Shown: in pieces, positions 21,548-33,639 of the stretch
Layout: every line of letters starts with the position of its first letter
How positions within the stretch are numbered: the stretch's first letter is position 1
Assembly (NCBI GenBank): GCA_036346225.1
Contig: JARFIW010000900.1
Span: 1,488,001 to 1,552,000, forward strand
Direction of reading: 5' to 3'
Source: Platerodrilus igneus
Taxonomy: Eukaryota; Arthropoda; Insecta; Coleoptera; Lycidae
Length of the DNA stretch: 64,000 nt
Translations under genes and position numbers: made by a program
The notes under the pieces: model-generated
Seen by the model: only the letters and a program-made list of their open reading frames with translations
Told to the model about the DNA's origin: nothing
Database searches by the model: none

Positions 21548-24500
21548 TTAGGGATAGCGATATGTAGGGGTCAAAATAGAATCAGCCGGAGGGAGCCCAT
21601 TAGGATCCGGAGGTTCAGGATCAATGTCTGGCGGGTCTAAAGTTTTATCGGGTTTGAGGTCGTTAATATGCCAAGTACCCAGATCGTTACCAGAATCATC
21701 CACTAAGATATAGGTCCAATGAGAAAGTTTAGTTCTAATAGTAAAGGGACCCACATATTTGGGAGCAAGTTTAGCATTGAAGTAGCGAGTAGCATCCGAA
21801 AGAACATAATTGCGTTTCCACACGCGATCGCCAGGAGATAAAGTTAAGGGACGACGACGAAGATCGTAGTGTTTAGCATTTTTCTTGTATGCTAAGGAAA
21901 GACGTTTCGAAATTTCTTCACGAAGTGACTCAAATTTGACTAAGTCAGTAGGAGGAATAGGACGTTCGGGATCCATAAGAACATCATCAGGATCAGGAGG
22001 TTTTCCAAAATGATTGCCGTAGAGAGCATGTTCACGACCATATAGAGCAAAATACGGGGAGTAACCAATAACCTCATGTTTGAGCGTACGAATAGCACAA
22101 CCAATTTTTGCCAAATTAACGTCCCACCGACGTTGATTATCAGAAACGTAAGAAGAAATCATAGTTTTCAGGACTCTATTAATACATTCGGCCGGATTCG
22201 CCTGAGGATGATAGCGAACATTAAACAGAATTTTTGTTCGATAAGAATTACAGAGTTTAGTGAAAATATTACTACGAAATTGTACACCATTGTCCGCAAT
22301 TAGATACTGAGGAGTATCATACACCAGGAAAATATTTTCCTCAATGGTTCGAGCAACAGCAGCGGCCGTAGATGCACGTAGAGGAAAGAAACAAGCATAT
22401 TTCGTAAAACAATCGGCCACAACTAAAATGAAGGAATTACCTTTAGAGGATGTAGGAAGAGGTCCGACAATATCCGTACATAGGACTTGCCAAGGACGAG
22501 TGGCAGTAGCACGAGGAGACATAAAGCCAGGAGGTTTCTTTTGTTCGACTTTGTGTGCAGAGCAAATTTTACAACGACGGACGTATCGAGCAACAGCGGC
22601 TCTAAGTTTAGGCCAATAGTAACGCATGGAAATTTTAGAGACGGTTTTGTGTACACCAGGGTGACCTGAAGTAGGTAGATCGTGATTCTCGTATAGAACC
22701 CTATTCCGTTGTTCGCTGGGAACTACTAACTTCCAATCGTCTTGAGGATGTTGGAGCAAAGACTGTTTAGATTTTACATGTTTGTATAGTAATTCGTTTT
22801 CCACATGCCAGTTACTGTATAGTTTAGGATTAGAATTAACACGAGTCCGTAGCTTAAGATACCAAGGATCCAGAATTGGCAGAGTAATAGAAGATTTAGG
22901 AAAGTCTTCAATTAAGTCAATTTTAGGTACTGAGCGAGATAAGGCGTCGGGAACGATGTTATCTTTACCTTTCCGATGTACAATGGTGAAGTTATGTTGT
23001 TGAAGTCGTACAGACCAACGAGCTAAACGACCGTTGGGGCTTTGTAGATTATTCAGCCAGATAAGCGAGTGGTGATCCGTGATCACAGTAAAGTGAAACC
23101 CCTCGATATAGGGACGAAATTTCTCTATTGCCCATATAACACCAAGACATTCATTTTCGGTGGCGCTATAGTTGCGTTCCGCCTTTTTAAGAGAACAGCT
23201 GATGTAGCTAATGACTTTTTCGTCATCACCCTGTTGTTGCGTCAGCACAGCACCCAGACCAAAATCAGAGGCATCAGTCTGTATAGTAAAGGGTAAAGAA
23301 AAATCAGGACAACTCATCACTGGAGCTGTTACCAAGTGTTCTTTCAGCAGCTTAAACGCCTGCTGACATTCTGAAGACCAATTAAATTTAGAATTTTTCT
23401 TAGTCAAAGCAGTAATCGGAGCAGTAAGAGCAGAAAAATTTGGGATAAAGCGACTATACCATGAGCACATACCAACTATGCGTCGTACTTCAGTTACAGT
23501 AGTAGGAGGAGGAAGATTAAGAATGGCCGAAACTTTCTCTGGGTCGACATGGAGTCCATGGCGATTTACTAAGTATCCCAGATAACGGAGTTCCGGTCGA
23601 CATATATTGCATTTATCTCTCTGAAGAGTAAGACCTGCAGAATTTAAACGAAAAAGCACTTTCTGTAGTACCACCAAATGTTGTTCGAAAGTCGGGGTAG
23701 CGATGATCACATCATCTAAGTATGCGAAACAGAAAGGTTCGAGATCAGCACCAAGCACACGATCTATAAGTCGCTGAAATGTCGCTGGAGAATTATGAAG
23801 ACCAAATGGCATTTTAGTAAACTGGTATAAACCTCTACCAGGCACCGTAAATGCAGTAATCGCTTTAGAATTAGAAGAAAGAGGTATTTGCCAATAAGCA
23901 GAGCGAATGTCCAAACTAGTTAAGAATTTTGCGTCTCTCAGGCGGTCTAGAATCGTAGAAATGTAAGGCAGGGGATAGGCATCTTTTTCTGTAACCTCAT
24001 TGACCTTTCTAAAATCGATGCAGAAACGATACGTGCCATCTTTCTTAGGCACCATAACAATAGGGCTAGACCAAGCGCTATTAGATGGTTCTACAACACC
24101 ACTTTCTAGCATCTCATCCAGAGCTTGATTGACATGTCGAAGTACCGTAGGGGACATGGGATAATATCTTTGCTTGATAGGACTGGATATCGTACGGATC
24201 TGATGTTCAATGAGATTAGTACAGCCCAAAGGTAAAGTATCGTCGTTAGGAAACATCTGTTGGACTATACGAGACAATGCGGATTGTTGTGTGTTCGAGA
24301 GATCGGAAAGAGCATTGATCTGACTGATCGAACCAGTAGAAGAAGAACAGAAAGTCCATTGACCCGTTCGAAAATCCGGGACAACACCCGTGGATTTCCA
24401 GAAGTCAATGCCTAGGATCAGAGACTGAGAAATAGAAGGAACGACTAGGACGTCAAGAAGAATAGTTTTATTTTCGACCGACATGGGTAAAGTAAGTGAC

Positions 24501-24834
24501 CCGAGAATGTCACAAGATTGACCATTGGCTACCGTACAGCTGTGGATCTCCGTTTGGGACAAAGGCAAAGAAAGAGAATAGAGAATATCCCAACCAGGAC
24601 CACCAATAATAGTGCGAGAAGCGCCAGAATCAAGTAAACCCTTAAATTCGATGTCGAAAATGGTCACAGTAAGATACGGTCTGTCGTCCTCACGAGAACT
24701 AGCTAAAATAAAATCCAGAACATATTTAGATCGGTCATCAAGACCAGAGAAACGATTTTCTGAGGAGATAATAGGAACCGAGACAACTGTAGAAGGAATC
24801 GGGTCGGTTTCTCGGCTTAGCGACTCGATCGGTA
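21548..24834 (-). CDS. pol: Pol of Gypsy-2: protease, RT, RNase H, integrase
   Basis: Made as a Gag-Pol fusion by -1 frameshifting. The frame is open from the slippery site, so no separate start codon is needed. Counting from the codon at 24667: protease DSGA at about residue 13; reverse transcriptase with LDIRSAYW (motif A) and YLDD at 316-319; RNase H with TDAS at about 464; and ATENECLGV. The integrase zinc-binding region (H..H..C..C) is around 662-702, and the catalytic core has D732, D792 and E827 with the DX34E spacing. The C-terminal part reads LAPKYVGPF, as in Ty3/Gypsy integrases, with a proline-rich tail. All key residues are present with no interruption, so this copy may still be able to encode a working polyprotein. 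It lies antisense to the LINE that hosts it. Confidence 0.95.
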
Positions 24835-26223
24835 GTTTAAATTCTTGTTACACCTCGTGCAATTGGCACGGGTAACATTAGGTGTACCACAACCATAGCA
24901 ATGAAGTATTTGCGGTTTAGCACAGGAAGGAGACTTGTGCCCTCGTTGGCCACAGTTCCAACAAGTAACGGGAGAATTAGAAATATTTTTAGGAGCATCA
25001 CTTGCACCAGGTGTAAGTGTTTTCGAAGTAGTGACACCAGAACGGGGAGGGACATAAGCGGACGTAAGTTTGCTGCGGACCGCAGGACCTGTATAAGCTA
25101 AGTCGGGCTCTAGGAGTTGAGAAAAGTTCAGAGCAGGAGGAGACTTGAAATTATCTGCTTGGATTTTGCGCTGTTCCAGTCTGCGACCCACCCGCAAAAG
25201 TTCGGCAATGGTATTCAGATCCAGCAAAGCTAAGTTGGTTTGGTAGAAAGGTGTAAGATTTGGTAAGATAATATCGAGTTTCTGTAGTTCAGAGAGAGAG
25301 ATTGTTATACGAGCAAATAAATTTTCCTTGGTAGCTAAATATACACCAATAGACTCTGATGAACCCATAGTACGTTGCTTTATTTCCTCCAAAAGTTTTT
25401 CGTTATAATTAACGGGTTGGAATTCTTCCCTTAATAGCCGAATAACGTCCTGCCAATTAGTTAGGGATTTTCGATGTGCTCTGAATAAAATTAACGCTTT
25501 TCCTGAAAGTAAGTCCGATGCCGAAGAAAATAGTTGAGAAGCAGAAACGTTGCGTGCCGAACATAATTTGTCCACGCGTAATAGAAATGCATTTAAAGAC
25601 ATACGGTCATCACCCGAAAATTTTAAGCCCCATTTAGACACCAGCTGTCCATAACCAGACGTAGCAATTGATTTAGAAACAGATATAGGTATAGGTAATT
25701 CATCCGAAGATTCAGCAGAAGTAAGATCATCCTCAGTATCCGTAGTAGTCGGATTAATAGTAGCCGTAGAAACAAGTGGTACCCTAGGGGAAGTGGAAGA
25801 ACGTTTAAAGCGACGGTATAATCTATCGCAATCACTGCGGAAATTGCTGACACCTAGCAACAACTTTCGCTGTATTACGGTTTCAGCGTCAGAAGTCACA
25901 TTCATACGTTGGATTCTCCCTTTAAGATGCATAGCAAGGCTAATAATACGTTTGCCGTCGGCAGTTGAAATATCACCATTAAAGTCTTTGACCTTCGTCG
26001 TTAACTCAGTTAAACCCTCGGTCACGGCTTTATTATCCGTCTGGAAATCGATACCAGATTTAAGTGGACTTAGCGCTTCGGAAGATTCCATTTTTAAGAT
26101 ATTTCTCAAGGACTTACGAAGTTCGGATACAGGTATCTTTGCATCAAACCCACGCGAACCGACTTCATATTTGAGTTCAGCCTCATGTAACCGATCAACT
26201 TTTAATCTCCAAAAGTCACCCAT
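24817..26223 (-). CDS. gag: Gag of Gypsy-2
   Basis: Particle-forming and RNA-binding protein of 468 residues. The start chosen is the ATG at 26223, giving MGDFWRLK; the frame is open upstream but lacks a better start. The middle part (ALILFRAHRKSLTNWQDVI, then LREEFQP and RTMGSSESI) resembles the capsid region of insect Ty3/Gypsy Gag proteins. Near the C-terminus are two knuckles: CWNCGQRGHKSPSC, a clean CCHC, and CYGCG......CTRC, a variant. It ends at TAA 24817-24819. Just before the end lies the slippery heptamer for the switch to pol. No stops or frameshifts interrupt it. Confidence 0.93.
   Translation of the reverse strand: MGDFWRLKVDRLHEAELKYEVGSRGFDAKIPVSELRKSLRNILKMESSEALSPLKSGIDFQTDNKAVTEGLTELTTKVKDFNGDISTADGKRIISLAMHLKGRIQRMNVTSDAETVIQRKLLLGVSNFRSDCDRLYRRFKRSSTSPRVPLVSTATINPTTTDTEDDLTSAESSDELPIPISVSKSIATSGYGQLVSKWGLKFSGDDRMSLNAFLLRVDKLCSARNVSASQLFSSASDLLSGKALILFRAHRKSLTNWQDVIRLLREEFQPVNYNEKLLEEIKQRTMGSSESIGVYLATKENLFARITISLSELQKLDIILPNLTPFYQTNLALLDLNTIAELLRVGRRLEQRKIQADNFKSPPALNFSQLLEPDLAYTGPAVRSKLTSAYVPPRSGVTTSKTLTPGASDAPKNISNSPVTCWNCGQRGHKSPSCAKPQILHCYGCGTPNVTRANCTRCNKNLNYRSSR
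24835..24841 (-). promoter_or_regulatory. -1 frameshift slippery site TTTAAAC between gag and pol
   Basis: On the minus strand the gag codons AAT TTA AAC contain T TTA AAC, the classic X XXY YYZ heptamer in the correct phase, five codons before the gag stop. After a one-base backward slip the frame is open and runs into pol without a stop. A downstream stimulatory structure was not modelled. Confidence 0.82.
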
Positions 26224-26589
26224 TATTACCGAATCGACAAACAACACCCAAATATTTAAAGACACAAAAACGACTTATTAGGTTGGTTCGCCAGAGAAAC
26301 CAAATTAACGAAATAACTGAATACTAAACACAATCCAGTTCAGACGAGAAGGGAGAAAAAAAATAATTCGAGCCGCTACACCAAACAAAAAAAAAATCAA
26401 TGTCAAAAACCATCAAGGTCAAAAAAAAATTAAGAAAAATCAAGAACAAATAAAAGAAATCGGGCAGAAAAGAAAAAAAAATCGAGCAAGAGAGAAGAAA
26501 AAAAATCGAGAGCAACTCCAGAGAAATCAAACCCCTTGTTTATCGGGCAGCCACGTTTATCGAGTCGGGCCCCACGTTTATCGAGTCGA
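26224..26589 (-). other. Untranslated leader of Gypsy-2
   Basis: About 370 bases between primer site and gag. Rich in runs of A on the plus strand (T on the coding strand), with no gene. A GTTTATCGAGTCGGGCCCCAC-like unit is repeated twice near 26570-26600. Confidence 0.6.
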
Positions 26590-26607
26590 GCCCCACGTTG
26601 GGCGCCA
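26590..26607 (-). promoter_or_regulatory. Primer binding site of Gypsy-2, tRNA-Lys type
   Basis: The minus strand reads TGGCGCCCAACGTGGGGC, seven bases inside the 5' LTR. It is the same as the Gypsy-1 site. Confidence 0.88.
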
Positions 26608-26614
26608 AAAATTA

Positions 26615-28354
26615 TGTTACGTATTTCTAGTAGACGCCACGTTGTGCGTCAAAGTTATGTCATGGTGGCTCGTAGCCGTGCGTAGCAAAAGAAAATCCAA
26701 GGAAAAAAACACAGTGACCGGGCTCAATCGGAGAGTAGGGGGGGTTGTAGAAAGCCAATCTATAAGGGACGCGGCTGTCAGGAGTTAGTACCAGTACCTG
26801 CCATAGAGAACTTAGAATAGTAAACCTGAAAGAAAAAACAAATTAGTCCTGCAAACCTGAAACAGAGAAAAAGCATAGCCTATGGATCAAGTATAAATTG
26901 TTCAGTATTTTATAGAATAAATAAGAGCAACTGTTTAGATAAACTCTATAATCTAACAACAGTAATAGCAGTACAGAAAAATTCTGAGTACAAAATGAGG
27001 CCATATTGGGGAGTAGCAGAAACGTTTCATCACACACCAATTAAACATAATTCAGGTAAAATGTAACAAAAAATTATAAATAGGTAAGACATAATTACTC
27101 TAAGTAATTTAGTAAAATTTTTAGCAAAGACAAATAAGTAGATAAGCACAATTGTTCTGAGTCATTCAGCATGGTTGATTGTTCTTTATAAATAGGTAAG
27201 ACATAATTAATCTAAGTAATTTAGTAAAATTTTTAGCAAAGACATAAATAAGTAGATAAGCACAATTGTTCTGAGTCATTCAGTAGGGTTGATTGTTCTT
27301 TGTTTTTTTTTTGTTATTAAATAGCGGGCAAGTCTATGGAAAAGGTATCAGACAACAAGGAATATTGCAAAAACAACAGGTAGATATTTACAGTAAGAAC
27401 AAATAGGAAATAGTGCAACTTACACAAAGTCCTTCAGTACCGCTTCCTTGCCATTGCAGTGTGGGATCCACGATGTCTGGCACTAACGAAGCACTGCACC
27501 CTATACTGTGAGGGTGTTGATGGAACTCATCACCACTTACCCTAATCACTGACTGATTTCACTGGGGTTAGCAGCGGACCTTATCACGCGAAGGAACTAG
27601 GTATATTAGTTGCATAACCATACAAAAAGCTGCGAGGAACTTCAACCACTACTTTTGTATACTAGTAGTCTGTCACAGTTTAAATATCACCAGACAAAGC
27701 AAGCAACAAAAGTCATAATAAGTAAAGCACATGTATCACTAAAGGGAGTCCGTAACCATGTCCTTAAAACCCGCGTGCATCGAGTTAAAAGCAGAACGAA
27801 ACAGTATCGTTAACGTAATTCCTATATCGGAACCAAAGACCAACTACGACTCCGCGACAGTTAGTTCTACGGCTTTTTTTCCATAAGAAAGACGACTAAA
27901 AACGTTTAGTAGACACGCGTAAGCACTAAAGCCGTACGTCGAAAGTTCTTCGAACACACGTGCCTCGAGTTTCACCAACTCTACCACTCTTAGTTCAACC
28001 AGAAAAAACCGTATCTTACACTTAATTTTTGACATCTCCCAAGCAAGAACAAAACACGACCCTTTTTTGTTTATATCTAATCCTACTAGTACAACTTCTG
28101 ATCGCCTACCTAGACTAAATATCCACATATTAATTACAGCGGGTTTATTTATTAATGACAAATGGAAAGTAATTTTACGAGTATTTTAATTTACAACTAA
28201 ACCATCTTTTAAAATTAATACCGGCGAGTCAACTTGCATATCAATCTGAAAACTAGGCGGAAGTATTTACTTTATACAAACCGCGATCCAAAAACAATGT
28301 ATTTTAAGAATTAAGTAGACTAAAAATGTTAGGCCACCAAAAATGCACGTTACA
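26615..28354 (-). repeat. 5' LTR of Gypsy-2
   Basis: A 1740-bp copy of 19004-20747 with scattered substitutions and small indels (for example 5 bases missing at about 26753 and 3 at about 27548). As the element lies on the minus strand, this is the promoter-bearing copy. Confidence 0.95.
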
Positions 28355-28358
28355 AATT

Positions 28359-29351
28359 CAAAAGTCATGTGGTGTATGGATAAAAATACCTTAACCGTCA
28401 ATGGTGATAATCACAATGGGTTAATGGAACAGGTTTTACTATTAAAGGAATTAAATCTTCAGAAAGATGCTCTCATAACTGATAAGGAAAAAATAATACT
28501 ATTGTTACAAGATAAGGTAAATGACCTGGAATATAAATTAAAAACAACATTGAAAACACAAACAAATAATAATGTGGATCCAAATGTTAAAAACGAAATT
28601 GTTACTAGTGAGAAATCAAAAAGCTTTGCAGATGCTCTAAAAACCAATAATGTTTTGTTAATCAAGCCAAAACAAGACCAAAATTCAAACAAGACCAGAA
28701 ATGAAATTAAAGAAAAGATTAGTGTTAGTGAATTAGGGGTGACTATTGCAGGTATTAGAGGCATAAATAAAGGTGGACTTGCTATCAGTTGTTCATCAAA
28801 AGAAGATTTAATCAAGCTGAAAACAGAAAGCGAAAATAAATTACATAGTGAATATTTAATCAAAACACTGAGTAAACAAAAACCATGTGTAAAAATTGTT
28901 GGTATTTTGGAAGAGATTGCACCTGATTCTTTAATAAATGCTATTATCAAACAACATATATATTAGTGACAATGCTGAAATCAAAGTGATTAATATAAAA
29001 AGGATGGTAAATAACAATAGTAAATGGACAGCAATTATACAGGTGGATATTGACACATATAATAGCATATTAGGTAATGGTGCTCTTTGCATTGAATTTT
29101 CAGCTTGTGTGGTTTATGAGCATATTAATCTTAAAAGATGCTTTAATTGTTATGGGTATAACCACTATGCAAAAGTTTGTCAAAAACAACCAGTTTGTTC
29201 TAAATGTGGTTATGAAAATCACCCAGGGGAAGTATGTAAGAATTTGGAAACACAATGTCCGAACTGCAAAGAAATGAATACCAAATATTCATTAATGCTC
29301 AACATTAATCCTTCACCCTTTGATAAAACCTGTCACACATGGTGCAAGTAG
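28359..29351 (+). pseudogene. LINE ORF1, C-terminal piece (coiled coil and zinc knuckles)
   Basis: Continues ORF1. First comes a leucine/lysine-rich stretch with coiled-coil character (about 28430-28560, NGLMEQVLLLKELN), then a basic region, then a frameshift near 28955. In the second frame it reads CFNCYGYNHYAKVC, CSKCGYENHPGEVC and CPNC (about 29140-29265), which are CCHC-type knuckles for nucleic-acid binding. It stops at about 29351. ORF1 proteins coat the element RNA. Confidence 0.85.
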
Positions 29352-29419
29352 TTGCAGATAGCTCGTTCCAAAATTGACTATGGCAAACAAGTTTAGCAAT
29401 CACAGCATAAACAACAGTG

Positions 29420-32145
29420 TCTCAGTACCCGGGATAAGCAATATATACGTATCCAAAATCAAAATGTTAAAACTTTATCAGTATGTCACTTAAATATACG
29501 TTCGTTGCTATCGTGCTTTTCATATTTTACAGACTTGGTGAATAATGAGCAGTTTGATATCATAGCATTATCAGAAACTTGGCTCACAAAGGATATACCG
29601 TCTGAACTAATCATGTTACCAGGTTATACATTAACAAGATTAGACAGGCCAAGTAGGGGAGACGGAGTATGTTTTTACGTAAGGACATGGATCAATTCGA
29701 AGAGTGTTGATATAAGTTATATAACAGGAGTTGAACTAGAACAGCACTGGATTACATTTAAAATTAAATCTCAGTCATATATAATGGGTGTCATATACAG
29801 ATGTCCCACAAAATCGATAACATGCCTGAAAGAATTGGAGAGCGTATTATGTGATTGTAGCATTCAATACGATAATACAATATTAATGGGTGATATTAAT
29901 ATCGATATGCTCCAAACTACAAGAGCTAGTAATTATTTAAATCAGATATTAGAATATTTCAACTTAATAAGATGTAATATAGAACCTACGAGATTAACAG
30001 AACATTCAGAAACACTACTCGCCATTTTATGTGTTACCAACAACATCAGTATCCAAAAGTGTGGTACACTGGATATGAATATCATGTCAGATCATCGTCT
30101 TATATATGGAAATATAAAAACAGATACATATCAAGTCTCTGCAAAATATAATACAGCTAGAAATTTAAAGTATTTTGATTTGGAATTATTTAACAATGAT
30201 GCTAAATTGTTAAATTGGGAGCAAATTCTAAATATGCAACATATTGATGACGAAGTGAGTTGTCTTAATAATATGATAAGGGAATTATTTGATTTACATG
30301 CGCCCATGCAACGATTTAGAACTAGTGGTTTCAATAAACCTTACATAACTACAACTATAAAAAATATGATAAAGCTGTGTGACAAAGCATATGCTCGTTA
30401 TCGCAGAACTAAATTAGCAAGTCATTTTGGGTATTATAAAGATTTACGTAATATTACTATTACTGCAATTAAGGCAGAGAAAGCTGCATACTTCAAGTTT
30501 GAAATTAACAAACATAGAGGCAACAAAAGATTGTGGGACTTCTTTAGGAAAAGACAAATATATCATAAACCAGAAAATACAATCCAAGAAAATTTGAACG
30601 ACCCCAATCACCTAAACAGATTCTTTGTTAAAGCTGCAGAAAATTTGGCATCAAGCATAGAAACAAATATAAATAATAAATTAGATTATCCAGTGTTTAA
30701 GCAACAATTTAAATTTGATATGCAAAAAATTACACATAATGCAGTATACAAAATTATATTTGGTATCAAATCAGAAGCAATTGGTGTGGATGGTATTGGC
30801 ATAAAAATGCTAAAATATATACTACCTTTCTGTAAAGATGTGCTGGTTAATATTTTAAGATGCTCATTAAATGAAAGAACCTATCCTAAGATATGGAAGT
30901 ACTCAATAATCCTGCCTATTGCAAAAGTTTCTAATGCTACAGAATTGTCTCATCTAAGGCCAATCAATATTTTAAGCACAATGTCAAAAATAGCAGAAAA
31001 AATAGTTTATGATCAGTATAGTGAGTATATCAAGACATATATTTTGCCATCAGCACAGTCTGGATTCCGAAAGGGGCACAATACGACAACAGCACTATAT
31101 AAAATTCTTAATAACATTACGAGAGGTATGAATGAAACCAAGGTTACTCTATTGGTAATGTTAGACTATAGCAAAGCTTTCGAACTAGTAAATATACAAC
31201 TTTTGCTTCGTAAACTAGAATTATATGGTTGCAGTAAGACAGTTTTATTATGGTTTGAAAACTATCTCGGCAAAAAGCAAGTAAACCTCAACAATAGGTT
31301 CTCAGAATTTTTACCACTAAAGCAAGGAGTGCCACAGGGAAGTGTTTTAGCACCAATTATATTTTCTTTATTTACTGCCGATCTACCAGAGGTGATAAAG
31401 GTATGTTCAGTGCACATGTATGCCGATGATGTGCAAGTGTATGTATCATGTACGGCAAAAGAAATTAACAAAATTATTCAATATTTAAATATGGATTTGG
31501 AACAAATATCTAAATGGTCAAAAGAGAATGGTTTACTTTTAAATCCTACAAAAACAGTCGCTATGTGCTTGGGAAGTAAATTGGCTTGTAGGAAAGTTCA
31601 CGACAATATACATGAGACTATCACAATCAATAATGTAGAAGTTACTTTTTCATCGAGTACAAAAAATCTTGGTCTTATTATAGATACCAATCTAAATTTT
31701 GAAAAACATCCGGTAACAAAGATTAAGTCAGGCTATGCCATTTTAAATCGACTAATACAGTTATAAAAACTTGATTCTATCACATGCAAAAATGGAATTA
31801 TGTAATACTTTAATAATTAGTCTACTTGATTATTGTAGTTGTGTCGATTTTAATTATCTAACTAACGAATTAAAAAATAAGTTGCAGGTATTACAAAACA
31901 GTTGCATACGATTTATTTTTAATCATAGAAAATTTGATCATGAAACACCTATTTATAAAGAACATCAAATTTTTAAATTTCAAAGTAGGTATGAATTGTT
32001 GTTTGCAGTTTACTGTATGGAATTATTATTACAAAAAACAAATTACTTGTATGAACTACTAAAGAAGCTAAGTGACATACATAATAATCTAAACTTAAGG
32101 TCAGTAGACATGATTAATGTACCTAGGCATCAAGTAACCAAATAA
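29420..32145 (+). pseudogene. LINE ORF2: AP-type endonuclease and reverse transcriptase
   Basis: The frame is open from about 29420 through 31766 and then shifts by one base into 31771-32145. The endonuclease (EEP fold, nicks the target) shows HLNIRSLL, ALSETWL (catalytic E), MGDINID at about 29886 and MSDHRLI. The reverse transcriptase shows LRPINIL, SAQSGFRKGHNTT, MLDYSKAF (motif A), QGVPQGSVLAP (motif B) and MYADDVQVY (motif C, YADD at 31419-31430). The shifted C-terminal part (LQNSCIRFIF) is the usual end of such proteins. No ATG is placed at the start, and the start is uncertain. Apart from the single frameshift the ORF is intact. Confidence 0.92.
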
Positions 32146-32338
32146 GTTTATAAATCAAAATATAAATCTGTATAAAAGCTGTAAAAATCAATCTACATTT
32201 AAGAAAGAAATGAAAAAAATTTTGTTAAACAAGTATTATAAAAAATAATCTAAATAAGTGTACTAAATTATAGTCAGGAGTGGTTGAAAATCAGCCCTGC
32301 TGAACCATGTCCTTTTGGATATATGTATTTGTATATAT

Positions 32339-32380
32339 TCAATAAATTAAATTTATTATTATTATTATTATATTTTTTCA
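32339..32380 (+). repeat. LINE 3' end with (TTA)n tail and target duplication
   Basis: After ORF2 about 200 bases of 3' untranslated sequence end in AATAAATTAAATTTATTATT and more TTA units up to 32370. The 10-bp target duplication is at 32371-32380. Confidence 0.85.
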
Positions 32381-33639
32381 CAAATCGATTTCTCGTAAAA
32401 AAAATAGGTAATAAATAATACAAGGTTTTATAGGCATAAAACGAACCGTTGTTGATTGATACACTTATGGATAAACATTCAAAATAACAATGTACTAAAA
32501 CCAACAGGCAAAACATAAATTATCAGATAGGCCAGCATCGTAATTTAAAAACAATTGCATCAAAATTGTGTAGCGGTTGACCCGAACTACATATAACACG
32601 GATGCCGCGCTCGCAATAATCGTAGATTAGGGTCGAGGAGAAGTAACAAACCTAAAGAAACCATCACCACTTCAATATGCTGAAAGAAAAACAGTATATT
32701 AAACATACAAACACAATTAACCACGGCATGATAGTAATCTGTCAGATAACTGCCTAAAGGTATTACATGAAAATAACATTAAGCAGGGTATTAGCTCTGC
32801 ATATGGTGGTTGGGTCTAACAGGTCACTTTCAAATGTCTACTTGTAATGCAATACGTGAACATAAATAATTACGTCTAGTGTTTTCTTTAAACAAAAAGT
32901 CTATAGTATATTTCTCTGTGTTAAGTATTCAGAGTTTATAAATATTGCCAACGCATGTTCACAAGAAAGACCACCATGGTTGTGTACATATTTACATAGT
33001 TTCATCATTGATAGCTAAAGATTAACGAGCTCATGAATCCGTTGTACAATTAATTTAGGCACTACTTAGGGAGTATATACAATAAGGGTTGGATAAGAAA
33101 ACACATTCTATTACAACGGTTGTGATCTCGCTGGGAGCACCAATATACCTAGGAAGTAGCTATTCCATTTAAGAACTCTATATTTCCTGCACCTACTCGT
33201 ACAATAGGTATGGATACCAATGGTCATGAGGTTGATAAGTTAGAAAAATACGGATTTGTTTACACGAGGCTCATAAAATCTTTATTGCCCTCTTACGTGT
33301 TAAACAGTTAGTCCAAAGTAAACAAAAAAAAAATAAAAACATCTGGTTAATAGGTTAATCCTCCAGTACGTGTACAGAATAGAATGGTCTGTACAGCATA
33401 GGTCAGAATCCAAAAGCAACAGTAGTTATAGCAGTGGGATGGCAGATTCACGTCTCATCAACAACGGAATCCATCTATAACTCACGAGAACCGAGAGCCA
33501 TCGCACACAAATAGGTAGAATATACAAAATGTGTATGCGTTTGGTTACTCGTTTAAATCTTCGGTAATATTACAAAGGACATTGTATTTGCTTTTAATAG
33601 TCAAATACAAAAGAAAGTAAAACAGCGAGATTCGAAATG
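32381..33639. other. Unassigned, no gene
   Basis: AT-rich sequence. The first ~50 bases continue the repeat into which the LINE inserted. No coding region or notable repeat was found in the rest. Confidence 0.5.

Larger units (their letters stand above)
19004..28354 (-). mobile_element. Gypsy-2, full-length Ty3/Gypsy-type LTR retrotransposon with intact genes
   Basis: A 9.35-kb element on the minus strand. Its LTRs are 19004-20747 (1744 bp) and 26615-28354 (1740 bp). The target duplication AATT is at 19000-19003 and 28355-28358, inside LINE ORF1. It has a tRNA-Lys-type primer binding site, a polypurine tract, an uninterrupted gag (468 codons) and an uninterrupted pol of over 1000 codons in the -1 frame. 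By eye the LTRs differ at about 30-35 places (about 2%), so the insertion is older than Gypsy-1 by that measure, yet its genes are unbroken. Every expected catalytic motif of protease, RT, RNase H and integrase is present. No envelope gene is seen. Confidence 0.96.
18844..32370 (+). mobile_element. CR1/Jockey-like LINE, interrupted by Gypsy-2
   Basis: A non-LTR retrotransposon in two pieces, 18844-19003 and 28359-32370 (about 4.17 kb without the insert). It is flanked by a 10-bp target duplication TATTTTTTCA (18834-18843 and 32371-32380) and ends in a (TTA)n tail. It has ORF1 (PHD-like finger, coiled coil, CCHC knuckles) and ORF2 (endonuclease plus reverse transcriptase). No start codon is seen at the very 5' edge, so it is slightly 5'-truncated. 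Two frameshifts (about 28955 in ORF1, about 31765 in ORF2) and the Gypsy-2 insertion inactivate it. The clade is an inference from domain makeup: no RNase H domain was seen. Confidence 0.9.

Noticed and set aside
28459..28950. 163-codon minus-strand open stretch
   Set aside because: Antisense shadow of LINE ORF1, whose plus-strand frame carries the recognisable protein pattern.
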